Assembly (NCBI GenBank): GCA_037013685.1
Contig: CM072895.1
Location: 8,778,463-8,842,462 of the forward strand
Length of the DNA: 64,000 bases
DNA from: Acridotheres tristis
Lineage: Eukaryota > Chordata > Aves > Passeriformes > Sturnidae
Direction of reading: 5' to 3'
The translations under genes and the position numbers were made by a program. Positions 13,244 to 25,560 of the stretch are shown here, in pieces; position 1 is the first letter of the stretch; each line of letters begins with the position of its first letter. The notes under the pieces are model-generated. The model made no database searches, was not told the origin of the DNA, and worked only from the letters and a program-made list of their open reading frames with translations.

Positions 13244-15158
13244 GCTGTTTAGCGTGCTCAGTAGCTGGGGTTCTCTCTCCTATCGTGGCTCAGTCAAGCA
13301 CAACCTCAGGTTTCAACAGCTGGTTACCCACATCCATTCCAGGGTTTATTTTACTATGTTTTATTTTTATTGTTATTGTTGTTTTGTAACCAGGAGGGCT
13401 GCAGTGGTTTCCAGCGTGCTACATCTCTGCAGACCTCGTGAGCCTCTCCTGTATGAAGTGGGAAAGAAGGAGAAAGACATGTTTGAAATGCAAACAAAAT
13501 AGAAAAAAAAAAAGAGAGTGATGGTATTTGCTGAGGAATGCTCCCCACAATGCTGAAGTTGCATAAGTGCTGTCTTTGTTTCCATCAAAAATCTGCTTTT
13601 TGGGTTGAAACAAGGCCACCACTAACAAAGCCAGGAAAGAAATTCCTAATGGTTTGAAGTGAAATTAAGATTTTGATGGAGCATTTGATTCTGGGTACGG
13701 TTCATGTAGCTGAAGAAACAGAAATGTAGCCCCTCCACATCAGCCAATATATATACAAATGCTGCAGCACAGACCCAGCCAGCCACCCTCACCACACGGC
13801 TAATGGGCTTGAAGGGGAACCCTACTCCTCTATGAGCAGAGGAAATGATGAAGTGGCAGACAAAGGAACTCAAAGGGAATGACACCAGGTATTTTGCAGC
13901 ATTTGGGATGAATTTTATGGTGAGATGGATTGATTACAGGTGCTGTTATTGGGCCATACAAATCCTCAATGCCAGTGAACCACCCCAGATTGAATTTGGC
14001 TTAGATAGTACATTACAGAATCTGATGTTTGCATGAATGGTGTTTTTCTATTTCATCTTTTTCCCCTCTTAAATTCCTTTGTTTCCTTGGTGATCTCCTG
14101 AAACATTGCCATTTTTCTCTTTTAACATTCAGCAGACTGAGAAGTAGGTCATGAACAATGGGGCAGCCTGTCCCAGGGAGTGTGATGGTTTTCCTGTTGT
14201 GTTCCTGTCTCAGAGCACCTTTCTGACATTCTAGGAGAGAAGCAGGTGAGACTGCCACAGAGCACAAGCGCTGTGTCCCACACATTCACTGTTCAGCCTC
14301 AGTCTCTTCTAGCCATGGGTCCATCCTGCACCCACCCTTCAGCATGGGCAAACCACATCCCTCATTAACCCACAGCTGCTACCCAGAAAGGGGAATGTTG
14401 CCACTATCATGGAGTTAGTCCATAAGAACTGGTTCAGATCCCACCCAGCCATCAGACAGGATTGATGGTGAATATTCAGCGTGCAAGTGCAGTGACCTTT
14501 TCCCATGTGTTTCTGGCTGGTTCGGGGCAGACAGGCATTGTGAGAACTTCCTGAGTTGGAGGCTACATCTGCAACAGATGGGTCAGGCCACTCCCAACAG
14601 TACAAAAACTAGACAACTTCATCCTGAAGAGTTTCTGAGTAGCCCAGGTCGGCTTTCCCAGCAGCTGCTAGTGAAATTACACCACCTGAAAGCAATGAAA
14701 CCCGAAAGGAAAGAATGGAGAGAGAGCAGAAAACCACTATCCATAGCTTTCATAAGCACCTCACCTTTTCTTCCTGTAGCAATAGTTCTTTCTGTCCCAA
14801 GTAATTGAATTTGACACATTTTAGCCATGCTAACCTTTGGTTTTCAACACATCTCTCATATTGTGGTCAATTATTTTCTAGCAAAGCGAATACCATCTGC
14901 AGTTACGCCGGGGAAAATAAAATCACATGGCCCATCAGTTCCCCTGCTCCAGGCATAAGTTCACAAGAGCTGAGGTCAGGAAGGAATCACACCACTCACA
15001 GCAGATGGATGCTTTGACACCTTCTCCTGTAGCATCTGGAAGCAGCAGCAGCTGCTGGAAGCAGGGCAATAACCCTACTGGACCAAATCCTGCTATGATC
15101 AAGAACAGGAGGCTTTTCTACTTTTGAATATTGTGCTTACCCCTCTGTGTTTCTGCCT

Positions 15159-15280
15159 TGAGAAACTAAGGCTACGTGACTGGCACTGATGGTTTTCATT
15201 CTTGGCTGTGCAGGCAGTTGTAGCAAGAGTTGGTCACACAGGAAATGTGTGGTACAGCTAGAATTAAGAACCCAGCAGCC
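15159..15280 (-). mobile_element. MIR-type SINE remnant, antisense
   Basis: The plus strand shows MIR-core antisense landmarks in two blocks. The first, at about 15159-15184, reads 'gagaaactaaggct' followed by 'gtgactgg', matching the segment before the lineage-conserved core with an internal deletion. The second, at about 15223-15278, reads 'ttggtcacacagg', 'tgtggtacagctagaatt' and 'aagaaccca', matching the antisense of the MIR head of the core. Roughly 38 unrelated bases separate the blocks. MIR elements are tRNA-derived SINEs that spread early in amniote history and are long dead, so this degree of decay is expected. Boundaries are approximate. Confidence 0.62.
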
Positions 15281-15458
15281 TTACCCAGCCATAGGCAGAG
15301 AAGCCAAGACCAGCTTTCTGTCACACCCACATAAAGTGTTTTTAATGAGAGCATCCCAGAGGGATTTGCATGGGTAGCAGATGAATGGTGCAGTGTATGT
15401 TCCAGTGCACAAGTTTCCAGAACCATGAAGCCAAAGTGAGGATTTCCTATTGCTTGTG

Positions 15459-15630
15459 ATTTGCCAAGATGAGTTGTGGATCATCCCTGGGAGTGTTCAA
15501 AGCCAGGTTGGATGGGGCTTTGAGCAGGCTGGTCTAGAGGAAGGTGTCCCTGCTTGTGGTATGAGGTGTTGGTACTGGATGATCTTTAAGGTCCCTTCCA
15601 ACCCAAACCATTCTGTGGTTTTATGTTTCT
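15459..15630 (+). mobile_element. CR1 LINE 3' end, short and well preserved
   Basis: This is the clearest CR1 match in the window, about 170 bp, plus strand. In order it carries 'ttgccaagatgagttgtgga', 'catccctgggagtgttcaa', 'gccaggttggatggggcttt', 'ctggtctagaggaaggtgtc', 'tggatgatctttaaggtccc' and 'ttccaacccaaaccattctg', ending in the decaying terminal octamer repeat (ttctgtggttttatg). The body deviates little from the avian consensus, so it is younger than the copies at 3.2 and 6.4 kb. It is severely 5' truncated and cannot encode anything. Confidence 0.93.
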
Positions 15631-18588
15631 AAGCTTTGCACAAATTTCTGCCTCAATTTCCCCCTAATAAAAAGCCTGAGAGCTTTTCCTTTCTGTTACT
15701 CAGTAAATTGAGATCTCTAGTTGAAACCTACTGAAACTGGTTACATTGGGACTTTCCTCTAAGAATGACATATTGTGATTTCCTTGGTTTGTTGCACAGA
15801 AGGAAACATGCCTCTTTCTCTCCCAGGTTCATGTCCTAACAGGCTGTACCATGGCCAGGAGGACCATCATTACACCCTCAGCCACACCAGAGGCTTTTCC
15901 TCTTGGAGAAAACCAGGTGGACTGTGAGGTTCTGCCTGCCTCTAATGACTGCCCTCAGATGACATTGGCAGACTTCCTTCCCTTAATCACATAGAAGGGA
16001 TTTGACAGTCTCTAGTACAGATTTACAAGAATACAAGCTTGCAGGGAATTTTATGGATGAAATAAATCTCTTTAAAGGAATGCCAAGATTCTAGGACACT
16101 TGAGATTTAGGGTTTGAGCATGTATATATTTGTTTGTATGTATTTATATGGTTCTCTATTTCCACATGTCTCCCTCTGTGGAACAGTAATGATCCTGCAG
16201 ATTCCCTGCTCTCATGACCTCCATGAAATGTTGATACATTAAACTGCCTGAGCAAGATGCTGATGCCCTCCATCTTCTCCTCTGGGGAAGCTGAAGTTAA
16301 TGGGGCAGCCAGCTGGTGTGCTGGTGTGAAGCCATTGCTTCCCCACAGAGAGAAGGTTCAGGCCTAACGAGCAGCCAGCAGCAGAACACGGATCTAAGAG
16401 CTTCTGGGTGGTAATATTAACACTTGGGTAATGGCTTAGAGGAAAGCCCCAAGTCCTCTTGGACCTGGCTTCTGCCTGCTTGAGAAACCGCGGAGCTCAG
16501 ATGAACATTGTTCCAGCTGGAACAGAGCCTCCAAAATGCTCCGTCCTGGACAGAGGGACAGGCAAAGGAGGGAAGTGAACACAAACAGGGCAGGCAAGAC
16601 GGAAATATCATAGGGCTCAAAGAGAGGCATGAACCTCTTTTGCTCTCTGGACGCTGCTGAGCCACCCCTTTCACCTTGAGCTGTTCTCAGGAAAATATGG
16701 GAGGGAATCCAAAGCTGCGCTTGTGTCTTCCCAAAATTTCCCAAAGGGCTTCTCTTCAGTTACAGACACAAAAACACACATGCAGATTTCCAGATCCCTG
16801 TCCTGCACGCTTCACATGTTCAGGAATGCCTTTCAGGGTCGTGCTGTCAGCATTTCCAACAAAGCCAGTTAATATTCCTGTGCTTGCCAAGCAGTGTGTG
16901 GATATAGCTTGGAGAACACGTTTTTGTTGAAACAGCAAAACAAGTGAATAGGTTCCCCACTCCTTCCCTCCTCCTGTCTGCAATTCAGATGGACTCCTTG
17001 TCCTCAGGTATTATTCCTGGCTGAGAGGGAAAGTTTATGAGTCCTTTGTTACTGCTCTTGGCAGCTCATCACACTGTTCCAATACTGCAGCACAGGTCTG
17101 GCCAGGGAGCAAAGCACAAAAGAGGATGGGAATTTGGGAGAACCAAAACATGCTTCAGATCATGAGCAGCATGCCATGAGGGAAGATGGAGACATGTAGG
17201 TGTGGTGTACAGATGAGCTCCTTCAAGCCTGCAATTCATGCCCTGAGCTGGAGAGAGAGAGACAGAGCAGGGAGAAGTCAGCAGCCACTTCATGGAGTGT
17301 TTTGCCCAGAAAAAACTCTTTATAAACCTCCTTCCAGGTATATCTATTTTCAAATGTGGAAGTCTCTCCAGAACCCACAAACAAACAAAGATCCCAAAGA
17401 AAGCCAAGACAGGAGGCAAAAGGCAAATTTTCCCCTGTACAGGACTTGAAGTGCTATGCCTTAAGCACAGCCAAGGAGAGCCAGGTTTCATCTTGGAGAA
17501 GTCTTTTCTAGCACTTGGGTGGGAATAGATTGGGCAAGATGTGGTGCTTCCACCATGAGAGATTTTTCAGAGGAAGTCAGACACAGATTTTCTATACTCA
17601 GCCTGCAGCACTGATCGAGGCTGCTCAAACTCTGCTCTGCCCCTGTTACAGCTTTTGGTGTAAGGAAGTCTGGAGTGAAAATAATCCCTAGACCTTTGTG
17701 TGCATGTGAAATTCTTCCTCATCCTGAACACATCTGAAGTCCTGAAACAGAAGAGTTTATTATTTCCATTCCCTATCATCAGGGCCAGGATTAAGACAGA
17801 GTATGTCAGAATAAGTCCAAACAACCCCATTCTCCTCAGCCCAATGAAAGGTGAAAAGGAAAACAGGGACACTCATTTGCTAGGGAGGGCCATGATGATC
17901 ATCCAGCCCCATGCACTGGAGATGGTTTAACTTGTGCTTTCTTGAGAAGGTACCTGCTCCCAGATTTTATTTTTTTAAAGTTAAATACACAGACAGTAAC
18001 TCCCTGACCATTCAGATTAGCTGCATATTTCATGAATAATGCAGACTTGAGACATTTTCTCCCAAAATGTTTGTCTGTGTAGTCTATGAGTCATCCTGTC
18101 TTTAACTGGCATAACCCAAAATCACTCCTGTGAAGAATTTGGCCTGGCTTTTGTGCCTGTCATGTACATGTAGTTTCTACTTTGGATAACACAAATGGGA
18201 ACAGAATTTTGCAATGCAGGGCAATCACTGAGTTCTGGAAGTGTTGCCAGCAGAGGACTTAAAGCTTCAGCTTTCTACCACCCAGATCTCTTTTGTGTCT
18301 TTGGGAAGGATGTCTGACATCCTGAACCTCTGTTTTATAAGGGAGGTTCACCTGGGAATAATCTTGTGAATTTGTGGGGCTTTCATGCTAATTAATTTTA
18401 ATACAAGCACCCCTGTGTATTCTCAGAGCTGTAAAAGTATGATCAGATCAAAAGCATTTGCCTTTGGATGAACTCTGAAGGCAGCACATGTGGGGTGTGC
18501 TCTGTGCAATATATACTCCTTGAATAAGACACATCAGAATAACGAGCAGTCAAAGGAACAGCTTCTCCCCTCCAAATTTTACTTCCAC
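15631..18588. other. Gene-free unique DNA
   Basis: No gene is seen. Open frames of 140 codons (minus, 17069-17491) and 101 codons (minus, 17567-17872) overlap frames on the opposite strand and show no known domain. The block at about 17650-17900 read on the minus strand has a faint resemblance to very old CR1/L3-like sequence, too weak to annotate. Confidence 0.55.
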
Positions 18589-18856
18589 CTTTCCTTCCTT
18601 CCTTCCTTCCTTCCTTCCTTCCTTCCTTCCTTCCTTCCTTCCTTCCTTCCTTCCTTCCTTCCTTCCTTCCTTCCTTCCTTCCTTCCTTCCTTCCTTCCTT
18701 CCTTCCTTCCTTCCTTCCTTCCTTCCTTCCTTCCTTCCTTCCTTCCTTCCTTCCTTCCTTCCTTCCTTCCTTCCTTCCTTCCTTCCTTCCTTCCTTCCTT
18801 CCTTCCTTCCTCCCTTCCTTCCTTCCTCCCTCCCTCCCTCCCTCCCTCCCTCTTTC
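18589..18856. repeat. Compound (CCTT)n-(CCCT)n microsatellite
   Basis: An uninterrupted (TTCC)n array of about 55 units runs from 18591 to 18810. One CCC interruption and three more TTCC units follow, then (TCCC)n from about 18826 to 18851. The plus strand is pure pyrimidine and the minus strand pure purine over more than 260 bases. The translations over it (poly-SFLP on plus, GRKE repeats on minus) are artefacts and not genes. The long perfect run predicts strong length variation. The CCCT end has six CCC runs separated by single T, so the minus strand can form a one-base-loop G-quadruplex. Confidence 0.98.
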
Positions 18857-21324
18857 TAAAGGAAGTTTTATGTCCTGTTCCATGTCCCTCTTTCTGGGGC
18901 AGGACCATGGCATCTAGGATTTGCAGAGATTTGCTCCATCACTGCATTCAGACTCCTGCTTTCTTCAGCCAGCAGACTAATTATTTTTTTCATAATGAAG
19001 TTTTATTATTATCATTTAAGCATGTGTGATATATAATTATGCAATTAGGATAGTAATGACATTAATAATAGACACTATAACACTGCCATCTCCCCTTCCA
19101 CCCCTGGTTAAGAGAAATGAGGTAGGTCCTGGATGAGAGAGGAGGGAAAGAACTGGCCTGGCTTTCTTCCCCTCCCTCTACAAAATCCTGTGTCGTAGAC
19201 ACCTCTGTCTGAGCTTGGATTTTCCACCATAAATCCCATTAAGCCCCTGATCCCTCTAGCAGGGAGCAGTGGTGACACTGTATCCTGAGGCAGCAGAGTG
19301 GCAGCCGAGAGCTTCAGGCCTGGGGTGTGGAATCAAAGCTTTCTCTCTGGGTGTAGGTAATCCAAATGGGCACCATTCCCTTTTGTTCACCAACAGGACA
19401 GAGGAGGCCAAAGCTCAGTTATTTTACTGGGCAGGGTTTGAAAAGAACTAATAATAGATATACTAATAACACATCTGGACTCTATGTCATGATTTAAGAG
19501 ACTAAATGTTTTTTGACTGGGGCTCTTGGCCATGTGAAAATTTCTCTGTTGCCTTTCTTTTTTTGAAGGACAGTTTATGCATTTGAAATAAAAATTAAAG
19601 TGTTTCCTGCTAGGAAAGAGGAGTGCAGAAACCACAAGAATCCCAGCAACTCATCCTTCCCTTCACTGCAGCAATGGGTGGCTGTCTGTTAAAACCTCAA
19701 ATTTCACTTGGGGCTGGGAGGAGGACTTAAAGCCATCCCTGGAGAAGGACATATCCATGCTACCACCCCCACTTAGTTTGCTTTTCTGAATGAAGACCCA
19801 AATCCTGCATTACTGGAGCTCCATAAAAAGCTGGAAGTGTTGTTCTTGGATTGTTTGTTCTTCCTACACATGGTGATGGGCTTCACCTCCCAGTTGAAGG
19901 TCACTCCAGAAGCCACACATCACATGTGCCCATTTACATTCAGGCCACTTGGGGAAGACAGATGACATTAGGCTGAATTTGGAAATGTCTGGAATTAATG
20001 TTTCAGGAAGTTCAGTTGTTTCAAAGACAAGGCTTAGACACTGGAGGAGACCTCACCTCAGTGTGGATGGGATTGACATTTAAGGCTCCTTAGCACTGGT
20101 AGCCAGGCTTTTTGTCTTCCAAAAATTTCTTGGGAACTGTGATGGAGTATCTGATGGAAGACTGGCATATTCCACATCTCCAAAAATCTTTCCATCCCAC
20201 AAGATGCCCTTGGCCAACACCACTTCCTGGCTCCTGATGGGTCCCTGGGTGGATGTCTGTCCAGACATCTATACACGTGGGTGTATTTGATGTGCTGCCA
20301 CCAAGTGCCTTCTGATCAGGAGCCAGCTGGGGATCAAAGGCATCATTAACAAAAGGCCTGCCCAGTGCTAGAGCTGGACCTTACCTCCAGCTGGACGTGG
20401 GAGAAAGGAAAAACACAGGTGGTGGCAAGACAGCAACTTGTGTCCCTGAAATGTGTCAGGGGAGAAGAGCTGCTTGTCAGCTACTGTTGCAGCAGAGGCT
20501 TGGGCTGGAGTCTCTCTCAGGCTGCAGCCAGGCTTGCTGGAGATGATCCATCTCTAAGACAAAGGTGGAAATCTCCTCTACATCCCAGCTCAGTTCATCT
20601 TGGAAGGCATTTCCAGAGGTCTGTAGTCCAGCCCGTTAGTGAGAACGGGACAGCTTTGAAGTTACAGCCCCTCTGTGTACTCCCAGGAGTGTCTGAGTTC
20701 CTTGCTGGCCGAGTGAGCCGTGGATGTGTGCTGGCTCCATGTACTTGGAGAACAATGGCTTTGGGAGGGCTCTAAGGCGTGGCAGGGCTGGCCAGGCCCA
20801 GCACTGTCCAGCATGGCTCTGCATCTGCAAGGAGGTCACTGCACTGGAGCAGCTGCAGCTGGAAGAGAATAAGGGAGCACAGGGCCCTCCAGGGACTCCA
20901 GCACAGACAGAAAATGTGGAAGGGCAAAAAAGAAGTCCAGTCAACATGCACAAAATCCACAAGAGAGCTGGGAATAGAAAGAAACCCAGGGTTTTGGAGT
21001 TATGGGCCAGGAATTATCCAGTTGGCAAGGTCGCCTCTGCAGTGTGGCATGTTCTGGCCATGGTGTTCTGCATGAGCCCCGCCCCAGTGATCATCCTGCC
21101 CATACCCAGCTGTATTTTAACACACAGCTTGACAGCTTCAGTCTGTGGGCCTCCAGGAAAAAGGGAGGCATTTCTGCTGGAGAAAACCCACCTTGTGATC
21201 CAGAAGATTCTTCTTTTTCTTTAGGAAGAGGCTGACAAGATTGAACAGAGAAGATGGGAGGCATAGGAGAACGTTATCTGGAGCAGCACTGGGTGGGCTC
21301 AGCAGAAGTGGTTCTGACTGGCTA
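18857..21324. other. Gene-free unique DNA
   Basis: No gene is seen. AT-rich sequence with many TTATTA and TAATTA-like words lies at about 18975-19080. Overlapping plus-strand frames of 136 codons (20365-20775) and 166 codons (20724-21224), and a minus frame of 108 codons (20636-20962), sit in a GC-richer stretch. They compete with each other, have no recognisable domain, and are treated as chance. Confidence 0.55.
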
Positions 21325-21375
21325 GGCATGGGCACATTGACCTCCTGTGCCTCAGTTTCCCCATCTCTGAAAGTA
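21325..21375 (+). mobile_element. MIR 3'-core fragment
   Basis: A short plus-strand match to the diagnostic MIR segment: 'gggcacattgacctcctgtg' followed by 'cctcagtttccccatctctg' and aaa. The sequence before and after is not recognisable. Only about 50 bp survive, so chance cannot be fully excluded. Confidence 0.52.
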
Positions 21376-24300
21376 GCACTCAGGTGTGTTCATATTCACT
21401 AACAGTGTGCCAGGGCCTCACATTTTATGGCATTCAGGACCCCTCAGCTCCCCTGCAGTCCCCCTGTTGGCCCTGGGCAGCAGAGGCAGAGGAGAATCTC
21501 ATAAATCTTGGTGTTGGTGTTGACTTACACTCATTGGTTCAGTTGTCTGATAGACATTGGCAGCAATACAGGTGAATGAAGATGAGTGTTTTGGGAGTTT
21601 TCCTCCATGACAAATGACTTTAGGCTAGGACAGGGCATGGAGAGGAGAGGGTGCACCAGAAGTGATCAGCATTCCTGCAGGTGGAAAGGAGAGGACACGT
21701 CTGCTGGTCAGTGCTGTGCTGGCTGTCTTGGGGAGGGCAAATTGGTGCCATTTCCAGCAGAGCCAGCTTGTTACATTTCCATAATGGAGACAAGCCATTG
21801 CAATGCAACGTTTTGCCAGGCTGGCACGCTCTGGCCAAAGCAAGAACCATCTCTGCTGGAAGCACTTCCCTCATTCCTGAATGCTTTTGCTGTTCTCCTT
21901 ATGCACAGGCAACACCTGGAACTAGGAGAGGTGGCAGCAATCAGAAAAGAAAGTCCCTTCTCCCTGAAATCTGATAATATTATCAGCCCCACTGATGGAA
22001 AACCTTCAGTATTACCATAAGAGTAGAAACATCAGGCACCGGTCAACTACCGAGATTAAAAAAATGGAAATACAAGTGGTTGAGGGGTTTTCTTTATTTT
22101 TCTTTATCTATGTACTGTTTTTCTGCAATGCCTGTTCTGTGTTGGGAGCACTGAGCAGTGTTCACAGCAGCCCTTTCTGATGGCTGTGCTGCAAGCAGTG
22201 CCCTGAGCAAACCCAGAAACCACCAGCACTGCTGGGTGACCCTGGCTGTGCTTGACCTGGGAGCTCAAGATGTCTTTGGTTAAAGTCTGCTATGTGTTAG
22301 CAAGTGACTGTTCAAACACAGATGCTGCCTGTGTCAAGGAGGCTTTTTCTCACAAAGTACAGACAAATATTGATCCTCTATTGAGCCTGGAGAGCAGGCT
22401 GGAGCAGCTCAGTGATGTGTGATTGGAGCTGAAAGAGGTCCCACAGCACAGGAATTGAGGATACTAAAGGGCCTCTTATTTGCTGATCGGGCAAAGCTTG
22501 ACGTGTGTCTAATCCCCCTGGCCAGTGTGGTCATGGGGGTTTAGCTTTAACCAATTTCTAATTAAAAGTGTTTACAGATGAGCGCTTTATTTACCCAGCA
22601 TTAATTATAAAGGGCTTTACTCTAGCGGGGAGCAAACGAGTTTCCTGTCTGCTGCAGCAAACCCCTTGCTGGGAGCTGGCTTTCCCCAGGAGGTCCATAA
22701 TAAAGTTATTATAAGGACAGTCTTTGTGATGAGATCCTGAGCAGATGGGGGCAGGAGAGCTGGGAGTGTTTCCACCACACAAGCACCCACCCTCACAGGT
22801 TTAGGAGCCCTCTGTTCCCATGTTTTCTTGGATGCTTGCCAGCCACCATCCAAGGTCTTGTGGGTCCACAAGTCATTAGTTTAAACACCGATGTAATCAG
22901 CTATTAAGTTATACATACCTAAAATGAAAGCAGGAGGATATTGGCTGGTTTAAGATGCTCTCTGTGGTTGGAAAAGGGCTGAGTGCACAGGGGGAACATG
23001 GGATCCCAGCTCTGCAGGTCCGTGTGTGTCCATAATAAACAGCAGCGTGTCTCCCAGCAGCTTGAATGGAGCCAAACACTAAGTATTATTTAATATTTAT
23101 CTGGTTTTATTTCTTGTTATAAACCCCAGGTTTTTTTCCTCCCCTCCACACTCATTTTGACAAGATTTGTCAGAGGGAAATAAGCTAGTTGGGAAATTTT
23201 CATTGCAGAGCAATTGTTACGGTTGGTTCTGAAGAAGAAAAGTTCATTGAAAAATATCAGGCTTAACGAATTATTCCTTTTAAAATTATTTTCTGTATTT
23301 TTGGTCTGGATTTTTTTCTATATATCTCTACTAGTAATATTTTATCGTGTGTTTTAACAGCCCGTAATTCTATACACGTTTGTAGAAAAAAAACCTTCCA
23401 GAACTCCTGTTCTTGAGAAATTTTGGTTCCTGGGAATGCAGGCCCCGAGATGTTGACATTTCCCACACAATTTGCTGTTCTGGCAATTCTAGTGGTAGCC
23501 ACCACTGCGTGCAGATCTGCTAACGGGGTACTTGGGAATAGGTGATAAGGTGGCAAGAACCAGCTTCAACCTCCTCTCTTCACACTGATGTTCAGTGGTT
23601 TATTAAATAAGGGAGTTTCTTGGATTTTTGTCCCTTAGTCAGACTTTTTGGTGCTATTCTTTAGCAAGTTATTCTTTAACTTGTAAAAAAAAAAATTATT
23701 TAAAATTCAAATAGGATACTGTAGGCAGGGGAAGACATAGAGAAAAAAAACTACATTCTATATATTGCTTGTGTACATCTATATTGAATTCAACTTTGTT
23801 TTTAAAAAAGCTGCCCTGATCTAGTGCCCAGGTAATAAAATCATTATTCCTTTGTGGGTGCAGTGTTGTCAGATGGCTTTTCCTTCAAGCACTGAGGAGC
23901 CTGAGACATAGCCATTCTGGTGAAGAATAGTATGCAATCATGCTCAGGACACACATTTTAGGAGCAGTCTGTAAATCAGACATCTTCTACCTTGCATTTC
24001 TTTCATACCCTATCTAGCATTTTGTTCTTGCCATGAACCAGCACATAGCCTTGCACTGCTTATGTTTAAGCCCTCCCAGTCTTGCTGCAAAACATCACCC
24101 ATGGTAATAATATGGGAAAAGAAGGGGAGGGATCCAGAGCTGTCATGAAGAAACTCATGAATTGTCGTGGATCATTTGGGCTCACTGTCCATCAGCTGTG
24201 TTTGCTGTGCTGTGGGCCAGCTCCTCCCTGTGCCTTCCTCTCCCAGGAAGGATGTTTCTGATGATAATGCCACCTTGGGTGCTGGCCAGTGGTGACAGAA

Positions 24301-25214
24301 CTGTGTCTGACGTGGGGCTTTTGTCCAGCCTTTACCTGGCTGTGAATTTGCATTAGGCTGGGTTGTTCAGCTTGGCAGTTCCCCAGCATCCTTAGAATAA
24401 AGCTGTGTTCTAGGCTGGTGCCCTGTCTGCAATGAAGGCCCAGTTAATGCCAAATTATACTTAGGGGAAATCTTTACCTTCAGCTATGATACTGTAAATT
24501 ATTGAATGCTGCAGAGAAAATTACTGTGTAGTCCTTCTAAAAATACCTACCTCTGTCATAGTCATGCAGACCATCAAAAGGTTTATTGAGAGGGACTGGG
24601 AGATTAATTTCCGTTAAATATGCAATTTCCTTATTAAAAAAAGAGTTGTAACTTAAATGGTGCTGTATAATCTAAGGTAAAAATAAAGGGGAATCACATG
24701 AATTCAGGGTATGTGCTCAGTGCAAGAATTGCTGGACTTGAGCATCTTCAGAGCTGTCATTTTGCATCTATTGCAAGGCCTTCACCATTACCTGAATTGC
24801 AGTGAATTGATCACCTCTCCCAAGAGAATTGCCCATTTGGTGAAATGTGCCCCATGAAGAATACCTCAGGTATTCCTGAGCAGCAGATGGGTACCAGGAT
24901 AGGTTTGGGAGAGGAGTGGTTCCCAGTGGGACTGAGTTCCCCTACTGATGGCAGGGGAGCTGTTGTGCCTGGTTTTCCTCTGTGAATACCAAGCACCAGC
25001 TCCCCATCCCACATGGAAGGCAGGCACTGCTCACTCCCAGCTGAGTGAGCTGCCTTGAGCCTCTGGCCGTGACAAAACTCTTAAGTGTAGGAGCAGAGGT
25101 GGCGAGAAGCATCTTTCCTTTAGGGCAATCCCTGATGTTGTGTTAGCAATGAAAGATGCTTTAGTTTTACTCTGTATGAGCCAGGCATCTGGGCTTCTTC
25201 GAAGTGGGAGTGGA
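21376..25214. other. Gene-free unique DNA with a homeobox-motif-rich island
   Basis: No gene is seen. A plus-strand frame of 144 codons (21586-22020) overlaps minus-strand frames and resembles no family I know. A candidate regulatory island at 22555-22760 is listed separately. 23040-23440 and 23600-23830 are AT-rich with short A and T runs. Confidence 0.55.
22555..22760. promoter_or_regulatory. Candidate conserved non-coding element
   Basis: The stretch mixes AT-rich transcription-factor-like words with preserved CpGs. It has a forkhead-type TGTTTAC at 22569-22575, a homeodomain-type TAATTA at 22602-22607, CpGs at about 22583, 22626 and 22638, and further AATAAAG/TTATTATAA words near 22695-22715. 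No open frame is convincing. The regulatory reading is inference, because motif words of this length are common by chance. Confidence 0.25.
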
Positions 25215-25560
25215 GCCTCAAGTCCCTGTGGTGAGTAAAAATCCCCAAATTCTCATTCCACCCACCTCGAGTGGCCTTTTTGTAATTTTAATCTGACATG
25301 GAAGGCCATTAGTCCATGTGAGCCTGCGGGTCTTAAAGACTTTCGACACCAATTTGCAGACTGTAAGTAATGGTTTTGTAAGTCCTTGGCTGTGGGACCA
25401 CAGTGAAAAAAACATTTGACAAACAGTCCCATCGTACACCCCAAGCATCTCCTGAGCCTGGATGGGTTTCCTCGGCTGCCCTGTGCTGCCTCCCCTCCTC
25501 CCTCTCACTCCATACGTGGTTTCATTTAAAATGGTGCTGAAAGATGTGAAAGAAGATACA
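25215..25560. promoter_or_regulatory. Candidate conserved non-coding element or exon-like patch
   Basis: Six CpGs are spread through about 250 bases (near 25268, 25327, 25344, 25433, 25473 and 25515) in otherwise CpG-poor DNA. The sequence is of mixed composition without repeats. The minus strand is open for 116 codons (25218-25568) but the product has no recognisable domain. It could be a constrained regulatory element or a chance CpG survivor. Confidence 0.25.

Larger units (their letters stand above)
6648..15158. other. Gene-free unique DNA with a CpG-retaining patch
   Basis: No gene or recognisable transposon is seen across about 8.5 kb. Homopolymer runs lie at 7323-7335 (T), 8579-8589 (A) and 13503-13513 (A). 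A 26 bp-spaced direct repeat of tatgaacatcatc occurs at 12928-12940 and 12954-12966. The longest open frames are 132 codons (8025-8423 and 12694-13092, plus strand) and contain no domain I recognise. A CpG-retaining patch at 9735-9915 and a 14 bp tandem duplication at 13216-13243 are listed separately. Confidence 0.55.

Noticed and set aside
17650..17900. Possible very old CR1/L3-like fragment on the minus strand
   Set aside because: Only one or two short words (aggatgaggaagaatttc) resemble the family; not enough for a call without an alignment.
18443..19029. Open frames of 109-179 codons on both strands over the CCTT array
   Set aside because: They are direct translations of the four-base repeat (period-4 peptides GRKE and SFLP) on both strands; no gene is needed to explain them.
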